DNA of 64,000 nucleotides from DAOUBP01 sp964474695 (GTDB lineage: Bacteria > Chloroflexota > Anaerolineae > CG2-30-64-16), in NCBI GenBank assembly GCA_964474695.1, contig CAYYTK010000003.1, positions 124,001 to 188,000 of the forward strand, written 5' to 3'. The notes under the pieces are model-generated. The model searched no databases and was not told the DNA's origin. It saw only the letters and a list, made by a program, of their open reading frames with translations. Below are positions 57,001-64,000 of this stretch, piece after piece. The position numbers and the translations under genes were made by a program. Position 1 is the first letter of the stretch, and each line of letters opens with the position of its first letter.

Positions 57001-59370
57001 CGTCACCGGCTCGCTGAAGACGATGCTGATGTTCGCAGCCACCCCCACGTCGGTTGCGGTATTGCTGGGGGTCGTGCTGGAGACCGTCGGCGGGACGTCT
57101 GCGGGCACATAGCAGGCTGTCGCAGCGTGAGCGCCCAACCCGTCGATGTTATCTTGGGCGTAACTATCCCACTCGAGGGCGGGATCAAAGAAATCGGAGC
57201 CGTTCGCGTCACCGGCAGAGATAGTAACTTTCCGACGCAACGTGTGATTCAGGGTGGTCGTCGGTTCGCTGCCCCAGTAAGCGCCTTCGTAAGGGGGAAG
57301 GGTACTTGCCGGACGGACGCCGATCTGGCCGATGACGTCAACTAGCGCGCCGTTATACTTCAGGGCGAGGGCGTCGTCGCCGTTGAAATACGTCACGGTG
57401 CTGAGCAGGTCCGCCAAGCCTAAGATCGTTGCATTTGCGGCCGAGTTAGCAATAACGTAGACATCCCCCGCGGCCAACGAGCCGGAAAGATTGGCTGTGT
57501 TCGTTGGAATGGTCACGCCGTTCGCGTACAGCTCCACCGTGTAGTTGGACAGGTCCACCGCGGCCGCCGAGCCGTTGTAGATCTCCAGCGCCTTGTTGTT
57601 GCTGGAGCCCTCGATGTACTCGGAGAAGAAGAGCCGGTCGCAGGGTATCACCGGCACCGCAACCGTGAAATCCCAACTGTAATCCGCTGCCATGTTGTTC
57701 GGCGGATCGTTGGCATCCTGGTCGGTCACATCTGCCGCGTGGATGGTAACGGTGCAGCTCGACCCGGCCGGCAAATCCGCCGTGGGATTGATCGTGAAGG
57801 TGGTCGGGCCGCCGCTGCCCGCGGCCGGCTGCGGCACCGAATCGCAGTAGATGTCGAAGAAGCTGTCGATGGTGTTGACGTCCACCGGCTCGCTGAAGGT
57901 GACGCTGAGGTCAGCGCCGGCCGCGACGCCGGTCGCGCCGTCGAGCGGGACTGTCGCAGATACGGTGGGCGCGGCGTCCGCAGCAGCCGTCGTGAAGGTA
58001 AAGACGTGGTTCGCCGCCATGTTGTCCGGGGGATCGTTCGCGTCCTGGTCGGTCACCTGGGCCGCCTTGATGGTGACGGTGCAGCTTGACCCGGCCGGCA
58101 GATCGGCCGTCGGATTGATCGTGAAGGTGGTCGGGCCGCCGTTGCCCGCGGCCGGCTGCAGCGTGGAAGTGCCGCTCACGTCACAGTAGATGTCGAAGAA
58201 GCTGTCGATGGTGTTGACGTCCACCGGCTCGCTGAAGGTGACGCTGAGGTCAGCGCTGACTGCCACGTTGGTCGCGAGGTTGGCCGGCGTCGTGCTGATC
58301 ACCGCCGGCGCGGCGTCAACGGTGAAGCTCCAGGTGAAATCAGCCGCCAAATTATCCGGCGGATCGTTGGTGTCGGTGTCGCTCACATCTGCGGCGTCAA
58401 TGGTAACCGTACAGCTATCGCCGCTTTGGAAGAGGGCATGGGGCAAGGCCCATGTAAGGGGGCCGCCCGTGGGTGTAACATTCTGTATTCCCGAACCAGT
58501 GCAGTTGATCGTGACCGTGCTGTTGAACGTGACAGCCTCGCTGAACGTCACGCTGACCGGGGCGTCGGTTGCGACGGTCGCGCCGTTCGTTGGGGTGGCG
58601 CCGGTGACGGTGGGGGCGGAGTCTGCAGTGCCTGTGATTGCCGTAACCGATACGTCATCAACGCCGAGGCCCTGGGCGCTTGACGTCGTCGTGCCGCTCG
58701 TCACCGAGTAGTTCCAGGCCAGGTAGAAATCGGCGTTGTTGGCGATCGCCGACGGAAAGGTCAGCGTTTGATTGGAGACCGCCACCGTGACGCCCGGCGC
58801 GGAGGCGTACCCGGCGGTAGTTGCATCGGCCGGAAACGAGGTCAGGAAATTGCTACCGGCCGAGGTCCAGGTGGCGCCGTCGGTCCCATAGTACATCTGG
58901 ATGCTGAACCCCGCGGCGTTGGTTCCCGTACGGTATTTCTCTACATTGTAGGAAATCGTGAGGCCCGTCAGGTTTTGCCCCGTGGTGTTGGTGTATTTCA
59001 CGTACAGATTGCCGCTCTTAGTGGCAGAGCTCGACGAGATCCACCCCACGGCCCTGTCCGTTGCTGTATTGTAGACCCCGGCGCCGTAATTGTAGATGCC
59101 ATTCGTGGCAGTACCGGACATGTTGTTACCGGCATACTGCTCAGTCACGGTTCCGGCGGCGGTATAGGTCCCTAGGGTGCGGACTGTCGCGTTTTTGTCC
59201 ACTTTCCAATCGGTCGGTAGGGTTGCAATCTGCACTGTGCCGAGGCTGTCGAAGTTCTCTGACGACGTTGTCGTCAGGTTAATCGCATATACGGTGCCGC
59301 TGAACGCGAGAGCACAAACCGTCAGCAGTACAATCAAGAAAAGTACGCGGGATGTGAGATGTCGATTCAT
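54031..59370 (-). CDS. Secreted ExeM/NucH-type endonuclease with LTD and Ig-like domains
   Basis: 1779 residues from ATG at 59370, preceded by AAAGGAGGAGG. After a signal peptide (~1-30) and a beta-sandwich (~30-245) come four Big_5/SbsA Ig-like repeats ('PTVTGATPTNGATV---VSVTFSEAV', 'STTPANLATNVAV---LSVTFSEPVD', and so on; three before and one after the lamin-tail domain). The lamin-tail domain (~575-690) has 'FFSEYIEGSSNNKALEIYNG'. An OB-like segment leads to the nuclease ('VGSFNTLNFF', ~1130) with Glu in 'LGLMELENPD', 'MGDLNSYAKEDPI' and 'YRSTDHDAVLVGL'. A bacterial GEVED-like domain follows. The end has 'DNAGFNVYR', 'PNAVGLAAFGA', a hydrophobic helix and 'GLRRRRR'-like residues. It degrades extracellular DNA, supplying phosphate or nucleosides. 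Confidence 0.92.
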   Translation of the reverse strand: MNRHLTSRVLFLIVLLTVCALAFSGTVYAINLTTTSSENFDSLGTVQIATLPTDWKVDKNATVRTLGTYTAAGTVTEQYAGNNMSGTATNGIYNYGAGVYNTATDRAVGWISSSSATKSGNLYVKYTNTTGQNLTGLTISYNVEKYRTGTNAAGFSIQMYYGTDGATWTSAGSNFLTSFPADATTAGYASAPGVTVAVSNQTLTFPSAIANNADFYLAWNYSVTSGTTTSSAQGLGVDDVSVTAITGTADSAPTVTGATPTNGATVATDAPVSVTFSEAVTFNSTVTINCTGSGIQNVTPTGGPLTWALPHALFQSGDSCTVTIDAADVSDTDTNDPPDNLAADFTWSFTVDAAPAVISTTPANLATNVAVSADLSVTFSEPVDVNTIDSFFDIYCDVSGTSTLQPAAGNGGPTTFTINPTADLPAGSSCTVTIKAAQVTDQDANDPPDNMAANHVFTFTTAAADAAPTVSATVPLDGATGVAAGADLSVTFSEPVDVNTIDSFFDIYCDSVPQPAAGSGGPTTFTINPTADLPAGSSCTVTIHAADVTDQDANDPPNNMAADYSWDFTVAVPVIPCDRLFFSEYIEGSSNNKALEIYNGSAAAVDLSNYTVELYANGVTIPTNTANLSGSLAAGDVYVIANSAANATILGLADLLSTVTYFNGDDALALKYNGALVDVIGQIGVRPASTLPPYEGAYWGSEPTTTLNHTLRRKVTISAGDANGSDFFDPALEWDSYAQDNIDGLGAHAATACYVPADVPPTVSSTTPSNTATDVGVAANISIVFSEPVTVSGAWYSISCASSGSHTAVASGGPSAWVLNPDVNFTLGELCTVTIVAAQVADLDAPADNMAADYVFTFTVISADPCAAPATLISTIQGSGLASTYTGSSKTIQGIVVGDYEQLGMSGYFVQEEDSDADGNPATSEGIFIYDGNADNNVALGDKVRVTGTVAEYSALTELKTITSLTVCGTGQGGLVTATPVSLPVTLLTDLEPYEGMRVTFPQVLTVTDNYDLGYSGQLTLSADGKLWQFTHQNAPSIAGYAAHLAAIALRSIVLDDANTKLDPDPIIYPGTGLTALNTVRVDDTVTGLTGVLDQFTTYRIQPIGQVNFTPANPRPTTPPAVGGAIKVGSFNTLNFFVTTGAGYTCGPYSTLQCRGASNATEYTRQLDKLVAAICGLNADVLGLMELENPDLTETTDPVLGALVTALNASPACVNDYAFIDNAWAGTDAIRQGLIYKPTVVTPVGTTAILVSTAFINGGDSSPRNRPALTQAFQVISSGERFILSVNHLKSKGSACTAPDIFDGQANCAVVRTNAANALTAWLATNPTGIVDPDILIMGDLNSYAKEDPITAFVNAGYTDLINWTVGSAGYGYAFDGMMGYLDHALGSSALLAQVTAADEWHINSPEPDVLDYNTEYKSAGQITSLYNADPYRSTDHDAVLVGLALGLNPDRSDLDASYGLAWHTGQGVVWKLGALWTGEATSTPGSDNPSDDGVVRDYSQSWNDTRGEVNVTVTGPASAWACLNAWLDYSDGSAVAGVVETPNGLFDANEHVVNNLPIQAGAGQLVTWPLESGVINNAATYNMRFRLVPAPNPAVASCSGVTLAPTAPDGGGSATGLAYGGEVEDYAFTPGPLAVDLAGFTATAAAEGVTLAWETVSETDNAGFNVYRADSEDGPWTKLNEALIASAAPGSSEGHSYAWTDGTAAQGATYWYTLEDVALDGTATQHEPITVTVAQPNAVGLAAFGAAPIAASTPALAGLAAALAAAVLTGMGLRRRRR

Positions 59371-59451
59371 CAGGATAGTCCTCCTCCTTTGCAGGGTTGA
59401 ATGCCGGGCGCCGGATGGTCCGGGGTCAGGTGGCGCCGATTGATGGTGTGC

Positions 59452-59480
59452 ATTAAAACACAGAAGCCAACGAAACCCAA
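59452..59480 (-). promoter_or_regulatory. Promoter candidate of the nuclease gene
   Basis: Minus-strand TTGGGT (59480-59475) and TTTAAT (59457-59452) with a 17-bp spacer, roughly 80 bases before the start codon. Confidence 0.45.
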
Positions 59481-59559
59481 ACAGGGAAAACCGGTTCCGG
59501 GGAGTGGGGCGCACACCCCGGCCATCTCTGCGCAGCCATGCTGTCCTCAAGTATTGATT

Positions 59560-59693
59560 GCTACTTAAGTAGATACTGTAGATACTTGGCCTATTTAAGG
59601 GTTAACATCAGCACTTTCATTTCCGCACGGGCTTCGCGATAGGTAGTAGAGTGTTAAATAGCGCAAGTGTCTACTTTAAGTAGATACTTGCGC
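59560..59693. promoter_or_regulatory. AT-rich region with TAAGTAGATACT repeats and a 15-bp hairpin
   Basis: GCGCAAGTGTCTACT-TTA-AGTAGATACTTGCGC (59661-59693) is a 15-bp stem with one wobble pair. The arm motif TAAGTAGATACT recurs at 59566-59577 and is followed by TAGATACTTG. It lies 70 bp after the LTD protein stop (minus strand), so it may be that gene's terminator. The repeated motif upstream of the nuclease gene could alternatively be an operator. The stretch 59371-59763 otherwise holds only the nuclease promoter. Confidence 0.6.
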
Positions 59694-59763
59694 CAGTCAG
59701 GCCTCTACTGACCCGGCCCCGTGCCCAAAAATCACGCCCATCGCTACGTACTCCACGAATCCT

Positions 59764-62700
59764 TTAGCGCCGCCGCAAGCTCAGGCCGGCCAGCGCCAGG
59801 CCGGCCAGCGCGGCGAGAGCGGCCAGGCCCGGCCCGGTAACGGCGCCGTCGCGGGCCGCGCCGCCCGCGCCAAAGGCCGCCAGCCGCACCGCGTTCGGCT
59901 CAGCGCTCTGCGCCGCTACGCTCACGGCGACCGGCTCGTGCTGCGTGGCCGTCCCGTCCAGCGCCACGTCCTCCAGCATGTACCAGTAGGAGGCGCCCGG
60001 CGCAGTGGCCGTGTCGGTCCAGGTGTACGCGTGCCCCGTGCCGGCGCCCGGCGCCGCGGCCGGGATCAGCGCGTCGTTCAGGCGCACCCAGGCATCGGCC
60101 GGCGGCTCGGTCAGGAGACCGGCCGCAGCAGGAGCCTCTGCGCGGTAGAGGTTGAACCCCGCGTTATCGGCCTCGGAGACGGTCTCCCACGCCAGCGTCA
60201 CGCCGTCCGCCCCCGCGGCGGCGGTGAAGGCGGCCAGGTCGACGGCAAGGGGGTAGCACGAGCTGGCGTCCATCTCGACCGCGTAATACTCCATGATGGT
60301 GTCTTTGTCGTCGCCGTTGTGGTTGTCGCTGCCGGGCTGGTTGCCGCCGTCCAGCGGGTCGTCGCCGACGTAGGAGTTGTCGCTGTCCTGGTAGATGTTG
60401 GAGCCGAACGCGTCGCCGCACAATGTCTCATTGCTATCGGTGCCGCCGTTGGCGATATCCACCGGGTCGCTGATGCCGCAGGCGTAATCCGCGTCGCGCG
60501 GGTAGTCGCCGATCTGCTCGAAGAAGAGGGAGTTGCCGATGCCCGGCCCGCTGTCGTAAACGTCGTAGTTGTCGCTGTCATGCGTGGTGTAGATCGCGAA
60601 GTTCCACACCGCGCCCGCCGGCGGCCGCAGCCAGGGCGAGGCCAGCAGGTCGGTGTAGGGGATTTTGAACTCCAGCGTGCAGGCGTTGTAGTCGCCGGCC
60701 CAATACGCGCCGTAGGCGAACGTTCCGCCCGCGCGCACGTCCGTCCACGCGGAGCCGTTCCATTTGATCAGCGCCGCGTAGTCGCCCGCGCCGCCAATGC
60801 GCTCCACCCCGATGACGTAGTCCGGGTTCCAGCCGGCGAAGTCCACGCGCTTGTTCCAGATGGCCGCGTCGCGGTAGACGGCGTTGCCCGTGGTGTTGTC
60901 GGTGTCGATGGCGATGAACAGGTCCACGTAGTCGTTGTTGCTGTAGCGTCCCGGCCAGATGGCGCAGATTTGCGACACGCCGAGGTAGAGATTGTTGGCA
61001 TCCGACGTGACCCAGAAGCCTTTGACGTCCGCATCCCCGCTGCTCAGCGTGGTCACCGTGGGGGTCGTGCCCCAGCTCCAGAAGGTGCGGGCCGCCGACT
61101 CGCCGGCGTAGTCCGAGCCGGTGTTGGTGCTCCTGGAGGGAGAGGGGAACGCGTGCGTGTATTCCGGGATGTAGCGTGTGCTTGCGCCGGAGGTCGAGCC
61201 GCTGTCCCAGGCTGCCTCGTTCAGGCTGCCGTCGATGGCCGGCGTCGACCCGCTGGCCGCGCACACCAGGCCTAGATGAGCGGCCGGGTTGTTGGGCCCG
61301 CCGATGGAGTGCGGCCCGCGCGTCTTGCCGCTGGCGCCGTTGCCCGTGCGCCCCGATATCCCGGAGCTGCCCGACTCCTCCCAACTGGCGCAGTTGCCGC
61401 TCGGCTGGCCGGGCTTCAGGCTGATGCTGCGGCCCTCGGTAGTTTTGGGCTGGCTGCTGGCACAGCCGCCGATCCATGCGAAGCCCGGCGGAATGGTGTC
61501 ATTCCCCGCATCGAACTGGACGATGTCCACTGCGGTGTCTTCACCGTTCTGATAACCGCTGTTGGCGCCGCTTTCCACATAGAGTGCTACCTCGTCGCCA
61601 TCGTCATTCCAAATCGTGTTAGTCTTGTCCATCCAGAGGACAAAGGCATAGTCGTTGACACTGGGTGGCATGGGCGGCCGGACGCCGTCGTCGAAGCGGA
61701 AGTCTGCGATGTAATCTTGGGGACCGGCCTGCGAGCTCTGAGGCGATTTGCCGGTGTAGATCACCGCATAATCGCCGGCAAACAAGCGTATGTTAGGGAA
61801 ATCGTAGATGTTGGTGTCGAAATCATCCAGCCGGAAGGTGTCCAGTTTTACACATGTTCCGCTGGTACCTTTGTTGTACAATTCCACCCATTCACCGTTG
61901 GCGTATCTGCCACCTGCACCCACCTGGTCGTACATCGCCTCGTTGATGATGATGTCGCTGGCGCTGCCCGTGCACGCGGAGGCCACGGTGTAGGTCTGGC
62001 CGCTGTTGGGCCAGTCGGAGGTCGTGTAGTTCGCTGCCCCGGTCTTGGCCGCGCACGCGCCCGAAGTCACGGTGTACAGCCGCCAGTACACCGTCGAGCC
62101 GGCAGCCTGGGCCGGCACGGTGCAGTGCCAGGCGCTGTGGTGGAAGCCGGTCACCGGCTCCCTGGTGACCGCGGAGGAGTAGCTGCACGCCGCCTGTGCA
62201 TCCGTCCCGCCGGAACCTACGCGATATTCCACGCACATCGTTTCACCGGACAGCGTATCGCTGCGCGCGTAGAGGGTCACGGGCTGCGTCGGGCCTGGGT
62301 TGCGGCTGTCGGTCGCGCCCAAGCCCTGGCCCAGCCGCGTCACATACGAAGGCCCGCGGCTGTAGGTCAGGCCCGCATTGCCAGCGGTCCAGTCGGCTGT
62401 GCCGGCGATGCCACTACCCTCACCGGCCCAGCGTTGCCAGGCATTGGAACTGCCATCGGTGTATTGGATCTGGTAGTAAACCGTGCCGGCCAACGGCGGC
62501 AGGGAGACCTTCCAAAGCCCATAGTTGGCGCCGCCGCAGTTGTAGTTGGTCTCCCAGCTCATGGCGACGGCGGTCCACTGGCCCTGCGTGGTGGCGCTGC
62601 CGTTGGTGGTGTACCAGAGGGTCACCGCGGTCAGGTCGTCCTGGTAGGCCCGCGCCCGGAGCCAGGTCTGCCGCGCGGCATCACCTGTGCCGAAGTAACG

Positions 62701-62880
62701 GTACGCGTAGTTGGCATCCCCGCAGAAGTTGCTGCCTGGATTGTGCCCCAGGCCGTTCCACTCGACGTTGTTGTCGTTGCTCGCGGCTTGCGCGGTGCGC
62801 GGCGCAGCCAGCCCGCCCGCGATCAGCCCCACCACCAGCGCCAACAACACCACGACATTCACGATGCATCTTTGTGCCAT
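59764..62880 (-). CDS. Secreted LTD and CBM9-like surface protein
   Basis: 1038 residues; AAGGAGG precedes ATG at 62880. Signal peptide ~1-33 ('LLALVVGLIAGGLA...AQA'). Residues ~36-175 begin 'NNVEWNGLGHNPGS' and 'LTAVTLWYTT', a domain I associate with N-termini of starch-active enzymes in this phylum. It is followed by a similar beta domain (~180-310). A lamin-tail domain spans ~315-500 ('IIINEAMYDQVG--YANGEWVELYNKG'). Residues ~545-830 look like a CBM9/DOMON-type carbohydrate-binding module ('PAIDGSLNEAAWDSG', 'ANNLYLGVSQ'). The tail is the 'NAGFNLYR' domain, 'PNAVRLAAFGA', a hydrophobic helix and 'LRRR'. No catalytic domain is seen; it is probably a glycan-binding surface protein. Confidence 0.8.
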   Translation of the reverse strand: MAQRCIVNVVVLLALVVGLIAGGLAAPRTAQAASNDNNVEWNGLGHNPGSNFCGDANYAYRYFGTGDAARQTWLRARAYQDDLTAVTLWYTTNGSATTQGQWTAVAMSWETNYNCGGANYGLWKVSLPPLAGTVYYQIQYTDGSSNAWQRWAGEGSGIAGTADWTAGNAGLTYSRGPSYVTRLGQGLGATDSRNPGPTQPVTLYARSDTLSGETMCVEYRVGSGGTDAQAACSYSSAVTREPVTGFHHSAWHCTVPAQAAGSTVYWRLYTVTSGACAAKTGAANYTTSDWPNSGQTYTVASACTGSASDIIINEAMYDQVGAGGRYANGEWVELYNKGTSGTCVKLDTFRLDDFDTNIYDFPNIRLFAGDYAVIYTGKSPQSSQAGPQDYIADFRFDDGVRPPMPPSVNDYAFVLWMDKTNTIWNDDGDEVALYVESGANSGYQNGEDTAVDIVQFDAGNDTIPPGFAWIGGCASSQPKTTEGRSISLKPGQPSGNCASWEESGSSGISGRTGNGASGKTRGPHSIGGPNNPAAHLGLVCAASGSTPAIDGSLNEAAWDSGSTSGASTRYIPEYTHAFPSPSRSTNTGSDYAGESAARTFWSWGTTPTVTTLSSGDADVKGFWVTSDANNLYLGVSQICAIWPGRYSNNDYVDLFIAIDTDNTTGNAVYRDAAIWNKRVDFAGWNPDYVIGVERIGGAGDYAALIKWNGSAWTDVRAGGTFAYGAYWAGDYNACTLEFKIPYTDLLASPWLRPPAGAVWNFAIYTTHDSDNYDVYDSGPGIGNSLFFEQIGDYPRDADYACGISDPVDIANGGTDSNETLCGDAFGSNIYQDSDNSYVGDDPLDGGNQPGSDNHNGDDKDTIMEYYAVEMDASSCYPLAVDLAAFTAAAGADGVTLAWETVSEADNAGFNLYRAEAPAAAGLLTEPPADAWVRLNDALIPAAAPGAGTGHAYTWTDTATAPGASYWYMLEDVALDGTATQHEPVAVSVAAQSAEPNAVRLAAFGAGGAARDGAVTGPGLAALAALAGLALAGLSLRRR

Positions 62881-62908
62881 GCGAACCTCCTTGTCAGCGG
62901 GGACATAA

Positions 62909-62955
62909 GAGAAACCAGGTTCTCACCGCGAAATCGCGCAGATCCTGGTTTCTGA
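62909..62955. repeat. Diverged AGAAACCAGGTT...CCTGGTTTCT palindrome
   Basis: AGAAACCAGG and CCTGGTTTCT arms enclose a CGCGAAATCGCG hairpin. It lies upstream of the LTD protein start, between it and the small secreted protein gene. Confidence 0.8.
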
Positions 62956-63037
62956 GAGAACACCTATGGTAAAAGGTAAGGCCTCCGCCTTACATTTTAC
63001 ATTTCGCTTTCAACCCCGAGCCTTCAACTTTGGTTTT

Positions 63038-63589
63038 TCAACTGCCCGGGACCAACGTGAAGTCGAACTCGCCGACGCGATTGTCGTAGTCGTATTCCGG
63101 GATATTGTCCCCCGCGCGCACGACCCAGAAGTAGTTATGCGCGACATCCCCCAGCACGGTCACGTTGGGGGTTTGGGGGGTGCACGTCTGCTGGGCGCCG
63201 CCGGCAACGAAATAGCCGCACGTGCCATTGTCCACATACTCGAAAGGCGTATCCCGACTGTATAGGCCGGTGGGGAACGAGTACTGGTCGATCTTTGTGC
63301 CTTCGCTGGCGTTGGGATCGAAATAGGGGTCATTCACCGCACGCCAGGCCTGATAGAGGGTGATGGCGGTATCGGGGTGCGCCCACGACAGCTCGATGCT
63401 GGTGCTGCTGTATTTGGCGATGGAGATATGCGGCGGGTCCCAGGCCGCGTTCGGACCGGCAGCGCGACTGTCGCTGCTGCCCGGCTCCTCGCTGGCCCAA
63501 GCCGCGGAACCGCCGGCCGCAATCAGCGTGACGACCAGCACAAGCACGATGAGCCCCCAGGGCATGATGCGCGTTGAAGGTCGGTTCAT
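63038..63589 (-). CDS. Small secreted protein consisting of the Fn3-like tail module
   Basis: 183 residues from ATG at 63589, after GAGGTGA; a longer start at 63637 is rejected. Signal peptide ~1-32 ('GLIVLVLVVTLIAAGGSAAWA'). The rest is one module: 'ISIAKYSSTSIELSWAHPDTAITLYQAWRAVNDPYFDP', a Cys-containing loop ('CGYF', 'QQTCTPQ'), and 'VLGDVAHNYFWVVRAGDN---NRVGEFDFTLVPGS'. The same module is the C-terminal tail of the subtilase and the carboxypeptidase. As a stand-alone protein it may be a surface component or a binding partner of those enzymes. Function unknown. Confidence 0.75.
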   Translation of the reverse strand: MNRPSTRIMPWGLIVLVLVVTLIAAGGSAAWASEEPGSSDSRAAGPNAAWDPPHISIAKYSSTSIELSWAHPDTAITLYQAWRAVNDPYFDPNASEGTKIDQYSFPTGLYSRDTPFEYVDNGTCGYFVAGGAQQTCTPQTPNVTVLGDVAHNYFWVVRAGDNIPEYDYDNRVGEFDFTLVPGS

Positions 63590-63654
63590 GGTCACCTCAG
63601 TTTGGAGAGAGATGGATGTCAGCGAGTAGTATACCATAGAATGTCAATTTCCCT

Positions 63655-63680
63655 GTAACGCAATCCGCTGGATTGCGGCA
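63655..63680. repeat. GTAACGCAATCCGCTGGATTGCGGCAC palindrome
   Basis: Single copy of the CGCAATCC/GGATTGCG hairpin found tandemly at 32905-33387, placed between the two small secreted protein genes. Confidence 0.85.
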
Positions 63681-63686
63681 CAGGAG

Positions 63687-64000
63687 TTAGTTCCCCGGCG
63701 TCAGCGCAAAGTCGAACTCACCCACCCGGTTCGAGATCTCCGAGACGCCGTCGCCGTTGCGGCCCCGCAGGACCCAGAAGTAATTGACCGCAGGGTCGCC
63801 GATGACCTGGACCTGGGGCGGCGGGTTCGAGCCGTCATCCGTGAAGAGGAAGCCTGCGCCCCGGCCGACAAAGCCGGCTTCCACCGCAGCCACCTGCACC
63901 CCTCCGCCCTCCGGCGCAAAATACGGCGTCGTATCACGCCACACTTCGTAGGCGGCGCTGTCCGGCTGGTGGAGCCAGCTCAGGCTGGCGCTGCTCCCCT
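63687..64000 (-). CDS. Secreted protein with Fn3-like tail module (5' part beyond window)
   Basis: About 104 C-terminal residues are visible and the frame stays open to the right edge. 'SASLSWLHQPDSAAYEVWRDTTPYFAP' and 'VQVIGDPAVNYFWVLRGRNGDGVSEISNRVGEFDFALTPGN' repeat the module of the neighbouring small protein and of the two proteases. The protein may be another stand-alone module or a larger enzyme with this tail. The two adjacent copies probably arose by duplication. Confidence 0.75.
   Translation of the reverse strand, partial: GSSASLSWLHQPDSAAYEVWRDTTPYFAPEGGGVQVAAVEAGFVGRGAGFLFTDDGSNPPPQVQVIGDPAVNYFWVLRGRNGDGVSEISNRVGEFDFALTPGN

Noticed and set aside
54163..57345. 1060-codon plus-strand open frame opposite the nuclease gene
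   Set aside because: Composition is Val/Arg/Gly-rich without motifs, a typical antisense shadow; the minus strand encodes nuclease and Ig-like motifs throughout.

Overview
This is a GC-rich bacterial window carrying one scaffold gap of exactly 100 N at 32989-33088. The gene content suggests a member of the Chloroflexota (Anaerolineae/Caldilineae-like). That placement is an inference. It rests on a MalT-like LuxR regulator, a short-form (type 3) prolyl-tRNA synthetase, a secreted FG-GAP protein ending in 'LPMIVR', secreted proteins carrying a module with 'NAGFNVYR', and very abundant palindromic and tandem repeats that have also entered coding sequences. No rRNA, tRNA, CRISPR array, transposase or phage gene was seen.

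Layout. 1-2898 (minus): a four-gene operon of a small conserved protein, two membrane proteins (at least one DUF4386) and a class V aminotransferase running off the left edge. 3054-3300: three 81-bp tandem repeats. 3332-6097 (minus): a 921-aa MalT/LuxR regulator with three repeat-derived insertions. 6209-6898 (minus): a membrane-anchored NUDIX-like protein. It is divergent from a two-gene operon (7164-11951) that is the most unusual locus here: a degenerate RelA/SpoT-type protein fused to a STAND/AAA ATPase, then a second ATPase with a C-terminal winged helix. 12182-13093: a broken methionyl-tRNA synthetase gene. 13131-20291: a beta-propeller/FG-GAP protein, an aldose-epimerase-like protein, a LOG-like protein, ProS, a tiny membrane protein and a PanE-like reductase.

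20309-38815 is an alpha-glucan import and breakdown region. It holds an extracytoplasmic family-5 solute-binding lipoprotein, MalE/MalF/MalG-type transporter genes without an ATPase gene, a ParB-like protein, a membrane glycosyltransferase fused to a two-component-type propeller, three GH13 enzymes (one a lipoprotein), a CE7 esterase and a GH31 glycosidase. EttA, a histidine phosphatase and an aldo/keto reductase follow.

42775-64000 (minus) is a block of secreted proteins: subtilase, M14 carboxypeptidase, a giant pullulanase-amylase, an ExeM-type nuclease with Ig-like repeats, an LTD/CBM protein and two small secreted proteins. Two kinds of C-terminal tail recur. One is a fibronectin-III-like domain ending in '(R)xGEFDFxLxPG' (subtilase, carboxypeptidase and the two small proteins). 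The other is an 'NAGFNVYR' domain followed by 'PNAVxLAAFGA', one hydrophobic segment and an Arg cluster (amylopullulanase, nuclease, LTD protein), which looks like a surface sorting signal. A nucleotidyltransferase pair resembling a toxin-antitoxin unit lies between them.

Functional reading: extracellular amylopullulanase and surface amylase would release maltodextrins. MalEFG would import them, and the cytoplasmic GH13/GH31 enzymes would finish the degradation, perhaps under the MalT-like regulator. Secreted proteases and a nuclease suggest a scavenger of macromolecules.
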